A stretch of DNA of 64,000 nucleotides from Robinsoniella peoriensis (GTDB taxonomy: Bacteria; Bacillota; Clostridia; Lachnospirales; Lachnospiraceae): assembly GCF_042680125.1 (NCBI RefSeq), contig NZ_JBHTNY010000008.1; one strand, written 5' to 3'. This document shows positions 1-8,501 of this stretch, in pieces. The notes under the pieces were generated by a model. It was given only the letters and a program-made list of their open reading frames with translations, searched no databases and was not told the DNA's origin. Each line of letters starts with the position of its first letter. Position 1 is the stretch's first letter. The translations under genes and the position numbers were made by a program.

Positions 1-241
1 GACCGATTAACAACAGGGTAATTATATTTCCACTAAAATGTTCCCATCCGCTATGGCCAAATACATGCCCAATCAGCCTGATATAGTACATAGGACTTGC
101 CATGGAAGACCGATATACCGAAAAGAACATGCGGTTCGTCCAGCCTCCGGTAATATAATTGAGTAATAACGCGGCAAATGAAATAATCGTGAATGTTAAA
201 ATAACAGGCGAATTATATTTTATCTTCTTTAGACTGTTCAA
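1..241 (-). CDS. Rhomboid family intramembrane serine protease (N-terminal part, cut by window edge)
   Basis: The first 80 residues of a membrane protein are visible; the rest lies beyond the left edge. A hydrophobic segment covers about residues 11-30. The motif HVFGHSGWEHFSGN at residues 59-72 is the classic rhomboid H-x-x-x-H..W-x-H-x-x-x-N signature at the start of the protease core. The catalytic Ser (GxSG) and His would lie in the missing part. The start is a TTG at 239-241, chosen because an AGGAGAG ribosome site lies six bases upstream (248-254) and no ATG fits. Rhomboids cleave substrates inside the membrane; the substrate cannot be told. An inactive rhomboid-like protein is possible because the serine is not visible. 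Confidence 0.82.
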   Translation of the reverse strand, partial: MNSLKKIKYNSPVILTFTIISFAALLLNYITGGWTNRMFFSVYRSSMASPMYYIRLIGHVFGHSGWEHFSGNIITLLLIG

Positions 242-322
242 TTGTTACTCTCCTTTCTGGATGTGGGGATAAATTGGGGTTTTGCTGATTAAGACGCTTT
301 GTAAATGATAGGTAGTGTACAG

Positions 323-581
323 AAAGATGGGTGTGGGAAACTGGCATGGGCTCCGTCAGCTGGCCGCAAAACTGGTATTTTCTAACCTTTCCGAAGCGCT
401 TTTTGGCGGCACGCGGGTATTCACCGAGAAATCCTGATGCATTTCTCGGTTCAGTACCCGCTTAGTATCCGATGGGAGCCAGTCGAATACTATCCGCCAA
501 AAAACACTCCGGAAAGGTAAGTAAATACTCAGCTCTGCTCTACGCTTCCTCCGCCCATACCAGTTTCCCACACCCATCTTT
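323..581 (+). repeat. Structured palindromic repeat, copy 1
   Basis: A ~259-bp element closed by a perfect 22-bp inverted repeat (323-344 with 560-581). Inside, bases 388-410 can pair with a segment around 500-522 (GGCGG facing CCGCC), and 413-461 forms a separate hairpin (GCGGG...CCCGC). Copy 2 at 818-1078 is the same element in reverse orientation, and copy 3 at 3687-3789 is a truncated relative. Core sequence is conserved between copies 1 and 2, while the closing stems differ in sequence but stay self-complementary. No convincing protein is encoded. Either a miniature mobile element or a structured RNA. Confidence 0.75.
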
Positions 582-601
582 CCGAGATAGCATTCGTTGA
601 C

Positions 602-797
602 ACAAAGCTGGTTTTCTCAGCCTGGTGTAGACCCTTGGGGTGTGACGGTCTGTTCGTTTTTGGATGCAGCAGAGTGTGTTACGGCAGTACAGAGTGATAA
701 CATCCAGCTGGTTTATTGGTTTTTAAGTGTTCTATGCCAATAGCGTACAGCATGCCACAACCCCGGGGCCCAACCATGCTGAGAAAACCAGCTTTGT
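602..797. repeat. Inverted flanks between repeat copies 1 and 2
   Basis: ACAAAGCTGGTTTTCTCAG at 602-620 recurs as its exact reverse complement at 779-797, and similarity continues inward for about 15 more bases. The two structured repeats plus these flanks therefore form one large palindromic arrangement of roughly 760 bp centred near 700. The unique centre (about 640-760) shows no gene. Confidence 0.65.
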
Positions 798-817
798 ATC
801 AATAAACTGCATCCCGG

Positions 818-1078
818 AAAGAGAAGGGGGCGGACCATGGCAGGCGTTTGGAAGGCGTATAGCAGATCTGAGCATTTACTTACCTTGCCGGAGTGTTTTT
901 TGGCGGATAGTATTCGACTGGCTCCCATCGGATACTAAGCGGGCAGTGAGCTGCGAAATGCATCAGGATTTCGGAGCGAATGCCCGCGTGCCGCCAAAAA
1001 GCGCTCTGGGAAGGTTAGAAAATGCCAGTTCTGCGGTAAGCCTTCCAAACGCCTGCCATGGTCCGCCCCCTTCTCTTT
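818..1078 (-). repeat. Structured palindromic repeat, copy 2 (inverted)
   Basis: Reverse-oriented copy of the element at 323-581. Its closing stem is a perfect 39-bp inverted repeat (818-856 with 1040-1078) whose sequence is unrelated to the copy-1 stem except for the terminal AAAGA. The central hairpin lies at 939-987 (GCGGGCA pairing with TGCCCGC). Reverse-complemented, the core aligns almost base for base with copy 1. The space to dinB (1079-1247) holds nothing I can identify. Confidence 0.75.
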
Positions 1079-1247
1079 TCGCGCACTACTTCCATCTACA
1101 AAGCGTAGACTCATAAGAAGTTTTGAATAGTGAGCCATAAGCCACCTATAAACTGTTCATTGTAGTACTAGGATTACCATTTATATAAATATTATTACCG
1201 GCCGCTGCACAACCTGAAATAGCATGCAACACAAAGTATGAAATGTG

Positions 1248-2489
1248 TTACTTACTTTTCAGGAACGATTCAGGATAGATGGTGTGTTCAGCCACCGGAT
1301 CCAGGTTGGATAAAACCGGATCAGTTAACATAATTCCTCTTTGTACGGCAAAGTGTCCGAACCGCTTTCTTATGGAATCTATGGAGCGTTCTAATTCTTC
1401 CTGTTTCTGTCTTTTTACTGCTTCGTCCAGAAAGGATAGTTGTTGGAATTCCTGAAGCATAAGATTGCAGGCTCTTACACCAAGGCTTCTTACCGGATTT
1501 ACAGGTCGGTTTTTACAATATAATTCGTATGCTTTATCATAAATTTCCTGCGCTGTACACGTAGGAGAATGAAGCCGTCCCTGCCTTTCATAAGAAAATA
1601 AAGTATTATCCCGAATGCTGAGCTGCACGGTCCGGCAATAAAAATGGTCTGCCCGCATCCTTTCGGCTACACTTTCGGCGAGAATCATCAGAGTAATTTT
1701 AATTTCATCATCTGAAATAAGGTCCCGGGGGGCGGTTGTACTGTTTCCTATGGTTTTTATAATGCGACGTGAACTGATATGTGCCACAGCGGATGTGTCA
1801 TGACCATTTGCAAAATACCAGAGCATAATACCATTTTTCCCAAGAAGCTGCTCCAGAAAACGGACATCTGTCTGTGCAAGTTCTCCGATAGTGCGAATGC
1901 CGCATTTTAATAATTTCTGATAAGTTGCCCTGCCTACATATAAAAGGGAGTCAACCGGCAGATGCCAGATCTTTTCTTTAAAATCATGGCCGATGACGGT
2001 GGTTGCATCCGGCTTTTTCATATCACTTCCAAGTTTTGCAAATATTTTATTGTAAGAAACACCTACACTTGCTGTAATTCCAAGTTCAAATTTAACTCTC
2101 TCACGAATATGATCCGCAATTTGCTTACCATCACCGAACAAAGAAGATGTGCCGGTTACATCCAGCCAGCATTCATCCAGACCAAAAGATTCTACCCGAT
2201 CCGTATAATCCTGGTATATTTCGTGTGCCATCTGTGAAAACTCAATATAGCGGTCGTAATGGGGCGGTGTAAAAAGAATATCAGGGCATTTCTGTCTTGC
2301 CATCCAAAGAGGATCTCCGGTCTGGATTCCATATTTTTTCGCTTCATTACTTTTTGCCAGAACAATCCCGTGACGTTCTCCCGGGTCACCAGCCACTGCC
2401 ATGGGCTTTCCTCTGAGAGACGGATTATACAGGGACTCTACGGAGGCATAAAAGTTATTCATATCTGAGTGAAGAATTACGTGATCCAA
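1248..2489 (-). CDS. dinB: DNA polymerase IV (Y-family translesion polymerase)
   Basis: Error-prone Y-family DNA polymerase that copies past damaged bases. About 413 residues, normal for DinB. The N-terminal SDMNNFYASVES holds the first catalytic Asp (D9), and ESFGLDECWLDVTG holds the D105/E106 pair, matching the spacing of the E. coli enzyme (D8, D103, E104). GVSYNKIFAKLGSDMKKPD is the conserved Y-family palm segment, followed by the helix-hairpin-helix thumb region (about 180-215) and little-finger domain. I start at the TTG at 2487-2489, because GGAGG at 2498-2502 lies eight bases upstream; the longer reading frame from 2504 would start inside that ribosome site. No C-terminal clamp-binding motif was confirmed. 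Single gene between repeat copy 2 and a tannase remnant. Confidence 0.93.
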   Translation of the reverse strand: MDHVILHSDMNNFYASVESLYNPSLRGKPMAVAGDPGERHGIVLAKSNEAKKYGIQTGDPLWMARQKCPDILFTPPHYDRYIEFSQMAHEIYQDYTDRVESFGLDECWLDVTGTSSLFGDGKQIADHIRERVKFELGITASVGVSYNKIFAKLGSDMKKPDATTVIGHDFKEKIWHLPVDSLLYVGRATYQKLLKCGIRTIGELAQTDVRFLEQLLGKNGIMLWYFANGHDTSAVAHISSRRIIKTIGNSTTAPRDLISDDEIKITLMILAESVAERMRADHFYCRTVQLSIRDNTLFSYERQGRLHSPTCTAQEIYDKAYELYCKNRPVNPVRSLGVRACNLMLQEFQQLSFLDEAVKRQKQEELERSIDSIRKRFGHFAVQRGIMLTDPVLSNLDPVAEHTIYPESFLKSK

Positions 2490-2618
2490 TGGGTGCACCT
2501 CCAAATATCGCCATACGCATATTTTATAATGTTATTATGTATAAGCAGCGGGTGTATTTATACGGGAAATTCACATATATTTCGCTGATTTTTCACATTA
2601 TTTTCATTGATTAAATGA

Positions 2619-3680
2619 TATACTATAAACCAAGTTGAGCAACGAGAGTGTAAGTCCAGACTTCTGTATGGATTTGCACTTGGGCTTAAGGATGAAAATG
2701 GTAACGCTTTAACACTGGAAGAGAGTGAAACAGGAATTTATACAGCAGGAAGTTATTACAATTATCTGATATCGGTTGTGGAAACTTCCCTGAATAATTT
2801 TCTGAGTGATACTACTTTCCCGTATACAGCAACAGCCGGCTTCACAAGACCGGATGGGGGATTTGCTGGCGGTGACAGTCAGACACCATCTGATGGCAAA
2901 GGCACGGACGGACCGCCTGAAGGTTTTGACGGCAGTAATGAAAAAGGAGAACTTCCTGAGGGTATAACCGGTAAAGGGGTAGATGGTGAAAGACCGGAAA
3001 AAGGTACCATGCATGAGATGGGGGCGGATTCTTCCGATAATGGGGGAACAACTTATGAAACCGTGCAGGATTATATTGCGTCTTTAAATGAGGAAGAGGT
3101 ATGGGTTACCTATGACCAGGCATCCAACACTGCCAAGATAACCAATATGGAAGCATTTGTAAAACACTGCAAAACAGCCAGTAAGGATGTGGGGGCTTTT
3201 GACGATCTCAACTGCAGTCAGGCAGAAAACATGCTGTTTGGAAATGACGAACAGGATGCCATGCATTTTGATTCTGTGATAGCGTCACTATTAGAAGAAA
3301 ATCAGGAAAAATACGCGGAACTGAGTAATTGGGATACTTCCTACGTGGAATCTTATAATAATGCTTTATTATCTTTAGATGCACTGGGGAACAGTTCTTC
3401 TTATCGCCAGAATATGTATAATCCAATGTATTATCTCTGTGATTACTATGAAGGTTATGCCACATCCAAAGTAGCGCAAAACTGGAGAATTCACACGGGC
3501 ATAGAGCAGGGAGACACCGCTTTAACAGTAGAGACAAACCTGGCTCTGGCGTTAGAGCAGTGCGAAGACGTGAAATCCGTAGAATTTGAAACCGTATGGA
3601 ATCAGGCGCATACAACGGTAGAACGTACCGGTGACAGCACAACTAATTTTATTTCCTGGGTGGATCAGTGTGTAAAATAA
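2619..3680 (+). pseudogene. Tannase-like alpha/beta hydrolase, C-terminal remnant
   Basis: An open frame enters without a usable start (stop at 2616-2618; first possible GTG at 2778) and encodes what resembles the C-terminal two thirds of a bacterial (subtype B) tannase. Visible are YGFALGLKDENG near the beginning, a glycine/proline-rich linker, then NPMYYLCDYYEG, WRIHTGIEQGDTAL and ETVWNQAHTTVERTG. In tannases of this family the catalytic Asp lies in a GDT motif and the His about 32 residues later; here the distance from D in GDTAL to H in QAHTT is exactly 32. The nucleophile serine and signal peptide are missing, so the gene is beheaded and probably dead. Family identity is from motif memory, not a search. 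A copy of the structured repeat follows immediately. Confidence 0.6.
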
Positions 3681-3686
3681 AAGATT

Positions 3687-3789
3687 GCAGAACTGGTATT
3701 TTCTAACCTTCCCGAAGCATCTTAGCGGCTGGGGCATTCACAGAGAAATCCTGATACATTTCTCTGTGAATGCCCCATTCTCTATCCGC
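3687..3789 (+). repeat. Structured palindromic repeat, truncated copy 3
   Basis: Matches the core of copies 1 and 2 (GCAGAACTGGTATTTTCTAACC, then CCGAAGC) but lacks the outer closing stem. Its central hairpin is perfect: 20 bp (3730-3749 with 3758-3777) around an eight-base loop. The arms differ from copy 1 in several paired positions that stay complementary. It starts seven bases after the tannase remnant stop codon and may act as its terminator, though no T run follows. Confidence 0.65.
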
Positions 3790-3858
3790 ACACTACCGAT
3801 CGATCTACCAAGCTTCCCATAATCAGCTAAACCTGAATTTAAGATGAAATGGTACGAT

Positions 3859-4266
3859 CTAGAAATTCCCCCGAAAAACAATCTGCTGATTAATCTTTTT
3901 TATTTCCTCAATTAGTTTTGTTTTATCTTTGACAGAACACATAATTTCACTTCTTCTGCCTTTTATTACAATACGGTCTAAAGATGCCGCACTTGATGCA
4001 ATCGGATTATGTGTTTGATATACTTCCAGAATTTCATTAACCTTTATCGACTCTTTTCCGAAGCCAAAATACAATGTGATGGATTCGTCATTCAGCAAAA
4101 CATAGTTTCTTACAATAATAGGTATAAATACAAGGTTCAATATTACTCCGCCAATCACTAATGCAATAATATTGTCCCTTTTGAATATAAGATCATACAG
4201 TATCATTGCATTAGCAAGAATTTCTAAAGCCCAAAACCAAACTGCTATTTTACCTTTAAATTTCAT
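3859..4266 (-). CDS. Small membrane protein with bacterial PH-like domain
   Basis: About 135 residues with two closely spaced hydrophobic helices (roughly residues 5-25 and 32-52) followed by a soluble C-terminal domain. The segment NPIASSAASLDRIVIKG followed by a short strand, SVKDKTKLIEEI and a final helix is the pattern of the bacterial PH domain type 4 (formerly DUF1200), where a conserved S-P-A-x-S-x-D-R-I stretch occurs. Function of that family is unknown. I prefer the ATG at 4264-4266, since AAAGG would touch the upstream ATG at 4276-4278 directly. It stands alone; neighbours give no hint. Confidence 0.6.
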   Translation of the reverse strand: MKFKGKIAVWFWALEILANAMILYDLIFKRDNIIALVIGGVILNLVFIPIIVRNYVLLNDESITLYFGFGKESIKVNEILEVYQTHNPIASSAASLDRIVIKGRRSEIMCSVKDKTKLIEEIKKINQQIVFRGNF

Positions 4267-4352
4267 ATATTTCAACATCCTTTCACAGGCTGATTTACAT
4301 CGTTGTTGAATGCCTGCAGCACCTAACTGAATGTTCGTTTAGAATTGTATTT

Positions 4353-5102
4353 TCATTTTTTTAGTATTCGCTTCAAGTAGGTAACATCCAGCAAATTCAC
4401 TGTCTCGAAATTTCCTTTATAAAACACACCCCAGTTATTAAAAACACAAGGCAGCTCCTTTGCTTTTTGCAGTGTATCCACTTCAATTAAAGATACAGGA
4501 ACGTCATTCAATTCACAATACTGTTTTATTAACTCAATTTTTTGATATACAAAGGGACATTGCATGTCATAATAAATGGTTAGCTCTTTGCTTTCAATTT
4601 CTTGTTTTTTAACGTTTGGTGCGAACCTTGGTGTGGTACCGTCAAAAGAAAGAGCAAGCAATTCATATCCATCATCGGTAGTATCAACAACCTCAAAGCC
4701 GAATTTCTTCGCGAATGCCTGGTTGGAAAGCCAGGACTTTTGTTTTTTTGCTCCAAGCATACATATGCCGGATTTACCCTTTTCTTTGGCATCAGCCAAA
4801 CAATATTCCATCAGAGATTTCCCATATCCTTTTCCTTTGTGACTGCCAGAAACCCATAAACAATACAGATAATAATAGTTATCACCGGTTATGGGAACCC
4901 AAGCTGTTTCAAGGGGGGCATATTCAATAAAAACAGTTGCTTTTTCATTTAACTTTCTAAATACATGACCTTCATTAAGCCGGTCTGAGAGCCATTGCCG
5001 CTTTGCATCAATACCTTGATGGGGCTTTTTACTGCGGATAATGCAGCATAAATGTTGATTGACAAGGTTTTCTGGTGTTAAGTTTATAAAGTCAGCACAC
5101 AT
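4353..5102 (-). CDS. yoaP: GNAT N-acetyltransferase with C-terminal YoaP domain
   Basis: 249 residues, the same size and architecture as Bacillus subtilis YoaP. The N-terminal half is a GNAT fold: YYLYCLWVSGSHKGKGYGK contains the acetyl-CoA-binding Q/R-x-x-G-x-G/A loop (here HKGKGYGKSL, residues about 90-100), followed by ENAKEKG-type helix and the FAKKFGFEVV segment. The C-terminal part (about 170-249) holds YYDMQCPFVYQKIE, a thioredoxin-like strand with a single Cys, characteristic of the YoaP extension. Substrate is unknown. The ATG at 5100-5102 has a GAGGAG site about nine bases upstream. Single-gene transcript on the minus strand, divergent from the cold-shock gene. Confidence 0.82.
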   Translation of the reverse strand: MCADFINLTPENLVNQHLCCIIRSKKPHQGIDAKRQWLSDRLNEGHVFRKLNEKATVFIEYAPLETAWVPITGDNYYYLYCLWVSGSHKGKGYGKSLMEYCLADAKEKGKSGICMLGAKKQKSWLSNQAFAKKFGFEVVDTTDDGYELLALSFDGTTPRFAPNVKKQEIESKELTIYYDMQCPFVYQKIELIKQYCELNDVPVSLIEVDTLQKAKELPCVFNNWGVFYKGNFETVNLLDVTYLKRILKK

Positions 5103-5224
5103 ATTTTACTTCTCCTCTCTTGCAAATTCTAATTTACTTCATAATATCATATGGTGTAATGTAATGTCTATTTATTATTGATTTGGCAGATGAAAATAAG
5201 ATGAAAATTAAATTAATATTTATC

Positions 5225-5253
5225 TTGACATAAGCATTATCTCATGTTATTAT
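5225..5253 (+). promoter_or_regulatory. Sigma-A promoter of the cold-shock gene
   Basis: Perfect -35 TTGACA at 5225-5230, a 17-bp spacer and -10 TATTAT at 5248-5253. Transcription would start near 5260, leaving an unusually long leader of about 128 bases before the cold-shock start codon. Confidence 0.85.
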
Positions 5254-5283
5254 GAAATAGTATTTTGAATGAGATCTGGATTT

Positions 5284-5337
5284 CACATATTTTTGTAAGT
5301 CATTATTTCTTAATTTAATGATTTACAAAAATGTGTG
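5284..5337 (+). promoter_or_regulatory. Long hairpin in the cold-shock mRNA leader
   Basis: Two 22-base arms (5284-5305 and 5316-5337) pair completely, with only two G-U wobbles, around a ten-base loop. AU-rich leaders that refold at low temperature control many csp mRNAs; this hairpin is a plausible thermosensing element, but that role is inference. It ends about 35 bases before the AGGAGG ribosome site. Confidence 0.65.
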
Positions 5338-5387
5338 ATTTTTTTATTTTAATGAAAAGTATAATAAAATATTAGGAGGTATCTTTC

Positions 5388-5591
5388 ATGAATAAAGGTA
5401 CAGTAAAATGGTTTAACTCACAAAAAGGATTTGGTTTTATCACAAACGATGAAGGAGGAGAAGATATATTTGTACATTTCTCCGGAATTGCAACAGATGG
5501 TTTCAAATCTTTAGAAGACGGACAGGCTGTAACATTTGATATTACTGCTGGAAACCGTGGCGCACAGGCTGTTAACGTTTGTGTAGCATAA
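5388..5591 (+). CDS. cspA: Cold-shock protein (CspA/CspB family)
   Basis: 67-residue single OB-fold RNA chaperone of normal length. It has both nucleic-acid-binding motifs: RNP1 KGFGFI (residues 13-18) and RNP2 DIFVHF (26-31), plus the N-terminal GTVKWFN strand. Binds single-stranded RNA/DNA and prevents mRNA secondary structure after a temperature drop or in rapid growth. AGGAGG lies a few bases ahead of the ATG. It is preceded by a strong promoter and long hairpin leader and followed by a clear terminator, so it is monocistronic. Confidence 0.96.
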   Translation: MNKGTVKWFNSQKGFGFITNDEGGEDIFVHFSGIATDGFKSLEDGQAVTFDITAGNRGAQAVNVCVA

Positions 5592-5614
5592 GTTTAAATT
5601 AAAAATTAAAAAGA

Positions 5615-5658
5615 GTGTTGCAGAATGATGAAATTCTTGTCATTGCAACACTTTTTTT
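5615..5658 (+). terminator. Rho-independent terminator of the cold-shock gene
   Basis: GTGTTGCA (5615-5622) pairs with TGCAACAC (5644-5651), extended inward by AATGA/TCATT with a two-base bulge, and is followed by a run of seven T. Confidence 0.9.
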
Positions 5659-5676
5659 GTTTTGAAAATGGAACCT

Positions 5677-8166
5677 TTATTCCACTGTAATAACCAAGGT
5701 TTCCTTATCCAGTCCGTCTGCGCTAACCGTTATATTTATTTCGCCCGGATCAAAGCCGGACCGAATGGCAGCCAGCAGGCGTCCGTCATAGGTATTCCAT
5801 GCTGTTGTATAATAATGATTGCTGGTATGAGGATCAGCGCTGCCGAATCCCTGCAGAGTACCTGCACCGTCAACAGATATATGAATTACAGTTTCTGACT
5901 GCAGATTGAATATACCGTTTTCGTCCTGAAGCCCGATTGTAACGTATGCCAGATCATTTCCATTAGCGGTTAAGACAGGCTGGTCAGATGACAGGGATAT
6001 TTTTACAGGTGTTTTTGCGGTTTGCAGGATATCCCGTCCTGATTCCATTCCGTTTTGATAGCTGACAGCCATAAGTGTTCCTGGCTCATAGGTAATTTCA
6101 TAAGAAGCAATGAACCCGGCTGCCTTTCCGGCTGGTTTTCTGCCCAGGGAAATATCATTCAGGAACAATTCCACTTCTTCGCTGGAAGAGAAAATATCTA
6201 CCACAGCAGGTTTCCCTTCGTACCCATCCCAGGTCCAGCTGGCAATGTTATCTTTGTGCATCCAGGTGGTTTTCCCCGGGGTTTTGCCATAATGGTTCAC
6301 TCTTTCTACGGCAAGGTAGGGTGCTGTTCTTAATCCGAACACTATTTCACGCAGATAGCTGATAGGTCTGCGGTATCCGGTAATATCTATGTCTCCGATA
6401 TATGCGATACTGTCCGGATAATTGTGATCCTGGAAACCGTTGATGCCATTATAGTAGAAAATACCGATTCCGGCTTCTCCCAGATAGTCATATCCTGTCC
6501 AGGTAAAGTCACCGATGACATGGGAATTGCGTTGCACGATATCCCAAAGTCTGACGATTTCGGAAGGATAGGTTTCAGTACCGAGAACCAGCCGGTTGGG
6601 ATGCAGCTGGGCCTCCAGCTCATGGCGCCCGGTTATGTAATTAAATCCGGCGATGTCCAGACCACCGCTAAACCCTTCCAGGAGATCTGTCAAGGTAGAA
6701 CTGGCATCTATATAATCTTTAGCCGGACCTTCCATCAGGCTGGCAAAAGCGTTCATAACGGAAATGCCTCCTTCCCCGGCACCCGATGTCTGTTCTAAAA
6801 TGTGTTCCATACCGGTAGCCTTAACGGCTTCTTCCAGCAGCGGCTGCATGTCACTTCGCAGTGCCAGAAAGCTGTTAGCGGCATTGGTGGTGTAGCGGGC
6901 AGAATCCAGGGATTTTATTTTTTCCACAATTCTGCGGTTCATTTCAGCGCCGCGTTTGGTTCCCACCTCGGGTATTTCATTTCCGGTACAATACATGATA
7001 ACTGAGGGGTGGTTGTAATCCTTCGCTACCATACGCTCCACTTCATCTTCCCAGAAATCCTCAAAATAGTTTCCAAAATCATGAGGATTTTTACGGATAT
7101 GCCACATATCAGACAGTTCATCCATTATTAACATGCCAAGTTTGTCACAGGCTTTCAGCATAGCTTTGCTCATTGCATGATGGGAGCTTCTCAGACAGTT
7201 AAAACCGGCTTCTTTCATCTGGCGGCAGCGGCGTTCCTCCGCCTTTTCCAGAGTAACGGCTCCAATAATTCCGTTGTCATGATGGATACAGGCACCCCGG
7301 AGTTTCACTTCTTTACCATTTATACGCAGGCCATGACGGGAGTCTAACTGCAATTTACGGATACCCAAAGTGCTGACAGCTTCATCCAGTATGGTATCCC
7401 CTTCTTTTAATCTGGTTCTGCAGGTATAGAGATAAGGAGAGTCACAGTCCCACAAATGAGGCTCCCAGACCGGAATCCGCTGCAGTGTCTGTATATTTTT
7501 ATGCGGATATGCAGTGACTGCAGTTTCCTCGGAATTCACTATTGTTCCTTCTGCATCCAGAATTTCTGTAATCTGGATTAAATCGTGTGTACGAAGTGTT
7601 TCATTGCAGAATTTTGTTTTAATACACAGGACGGCGGTATCCTGATCAATTTCCGGGATATCGATCTGCAGACCATTTACCGGGATATAAAGTTTTTCAC
7701 TGACATAGATATTTACATTTCGGTAAATGCCGCTGCCGGAATACCATCTGGTATTCCCTTCACAGCTGTTGTCTGCAGCCACTTCGATTTTATTCTCATG
7801 GCCGGGGATAAGGAAGCCGTCAGCCTGAATGGTAAACTGGGAATACCCGGAATGATGGCTTCCGGCAAAATCACCATTGATATATACCAGTGCACTGGGA
7901 TAAACTCCTTCGAACTCCAGTACAATATTTTTATCCATCCAGTCATTGGGGACAAAGAACATTTTAGTATAGAGATATGATTTACCCGGATAGTATCCGG
8001 TCTGTTTCCCGTTTTTGGTGTCAGGGGTTTTTTGTTCCAGAATCATTGCGTCGTGGGGAATGGTTACCGGTGTACCTAAATCCAGTTCCGTTGAAAACAG
8101 GTTTGAAAATGGCTGGTTGAATCCTACTTTGATATTCCATCCAGCGTTAAATGATTGTGATAGCAT
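5677..8166 (-). CDS. Glycoside hydrolase family 2 (beta-galactosidase-like, DUF4982 type)
   Basis: 829 residues without a signal peptide, so intracellular. Domain order: N-terminal jelly-roll sugar-binding domain (about 10-165), Ig-like domain, TIM barrel (about 275-590), then DUF4982-like and Ig-like C-terminal domains. The acid/base Glu is E397 in MYCTGNEIPE and the nucleophile is E531 in LVLGTETY, both typical of GH2. About 65 extra residues lie between the acid/base and the nucleophile strands. I start at the ATG at 8164-8166, which has GAGGAG seven bases upstream; an earlier ATG at 8217 has none. Divergent from an AraC regulator that probably controls it. The exact sugar is uncertain: beta-galactoside is most likely, beta-glucuronide or other beta-glycosides possible. 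Confidence 0.9.
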   Translation of the reverse strand: MLSQSFNAGWNIKVGFNQPFSNLFSTELDLGTPVTIPHDAMILEQKTPDTKNGKQTGYYPGKSYLYTKMFFVPNDWMDKNIVLEFEGVYPSALVYINGDFAGSHHSGYSQFTIQADGFLIPGHENKIEVAADNSCEGNTRWYSGSGIYRNVNIYVSEKLYIPVNGLQIDIPEIDQDTAVLCIKTKFCNETLRTHDLIQITEILDAEGTIVNSEETAVTAYPHKNIQTLQRIPVWEPHLWDCDSPYLYTCRTRLKEGDTILDEAVSTLGIRKLQLDSRHGLRINGKEVKLRGACIHHDNGIIGAVTLEKAEERRCRQMKEAGFNCLRSSHHAMSKAMLKACDKLGMLIMDELSDMWHIRKNPHDFGNYFEDFWEDEVERMVAKDYNHPSVIMYCTGNEIPEVGTKRGAEMNRRIVEKIKSLDSARYTTNAANSFLALRSDMQPLLEEAVKATGMEHILEQTSGAGEGGISVMNAFASLMEGPAKDYIDASSTLTDLLEGFSGGLDIAGFNYITGRHELEAQLHPNRLVLGTETYPSEIVRLWDIVQRNSHVIGDFTWTGYDYLGEAGIGIFYYNGINGFQDHNYPDSIAYIGDIDITGYRRPISYLREIVFGLRTAPYLAVERVNHYGKTPGKTTWMHKDNIASWTWDGYEGKPAVVDIFSSSEEVELFLNDISLGRKPAGKAAGFIASYEITYEPGTLMAVSYQNGMESGRDILQTAKTPVKISLSSDQPVLTANGNDLAYVTIGLQDENGIFNLQSETVIHISVDGAGTLQGFGSADPHTSNHYYTTAWNTYDGRLLAAIRSGFDPGEINITVSADGLDKETLVITVE

Positions 8167-8324
8167 AAAGAATCTCCTCTCATAATAGCTGCCGTGTTCT
8201 GTCTTTAAAATAGACATTTATATCTGTATATGTTATATTCTATATAAAAAGATGGAAAATACAAGGTCAAAAACCGTACTGATTCTGATATTTGTATCAT
8301 ATACCGATTTACAAATCGATATAT

Positions 8325-8407
8325 ATATACTGATATACATATACTGATATACATATACTGATTTACATGCACTGATTTAAATGAACTGATTTACATGCAG
8401 CAATTTC
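8325..8407. repeat. Degenerate ~15-bp tandem repeat upstream of the GH2/AraC pair
   Basis: About five iterations of a unit like ATATACTGATTTACATG, each carrying ACTGAT followed by T/A and TAC or TAA, in the AT-rich space between the divergent GH2 gene and the AraC regulator. Position between two divergent starts makes it a possible array of regulator-binding sites. Confidence 0.6.
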
Positions 8408-8501
8408 CATGTGCGGTTCTCAAAATAAAGCAGATGATTTTGATAAATATTTATATATCCCAAACGGCAGATACGTTTTTTGAATCAGAAAAGGAGCAAA
8501 A

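Noticed and set aside
356..1138. Several open frames of 65-130 codons in the repeat copies
   Set aside because: They mirror each other on both strands because the repeats are palindromic, lack ribosome sites and show no protein-like conservation.
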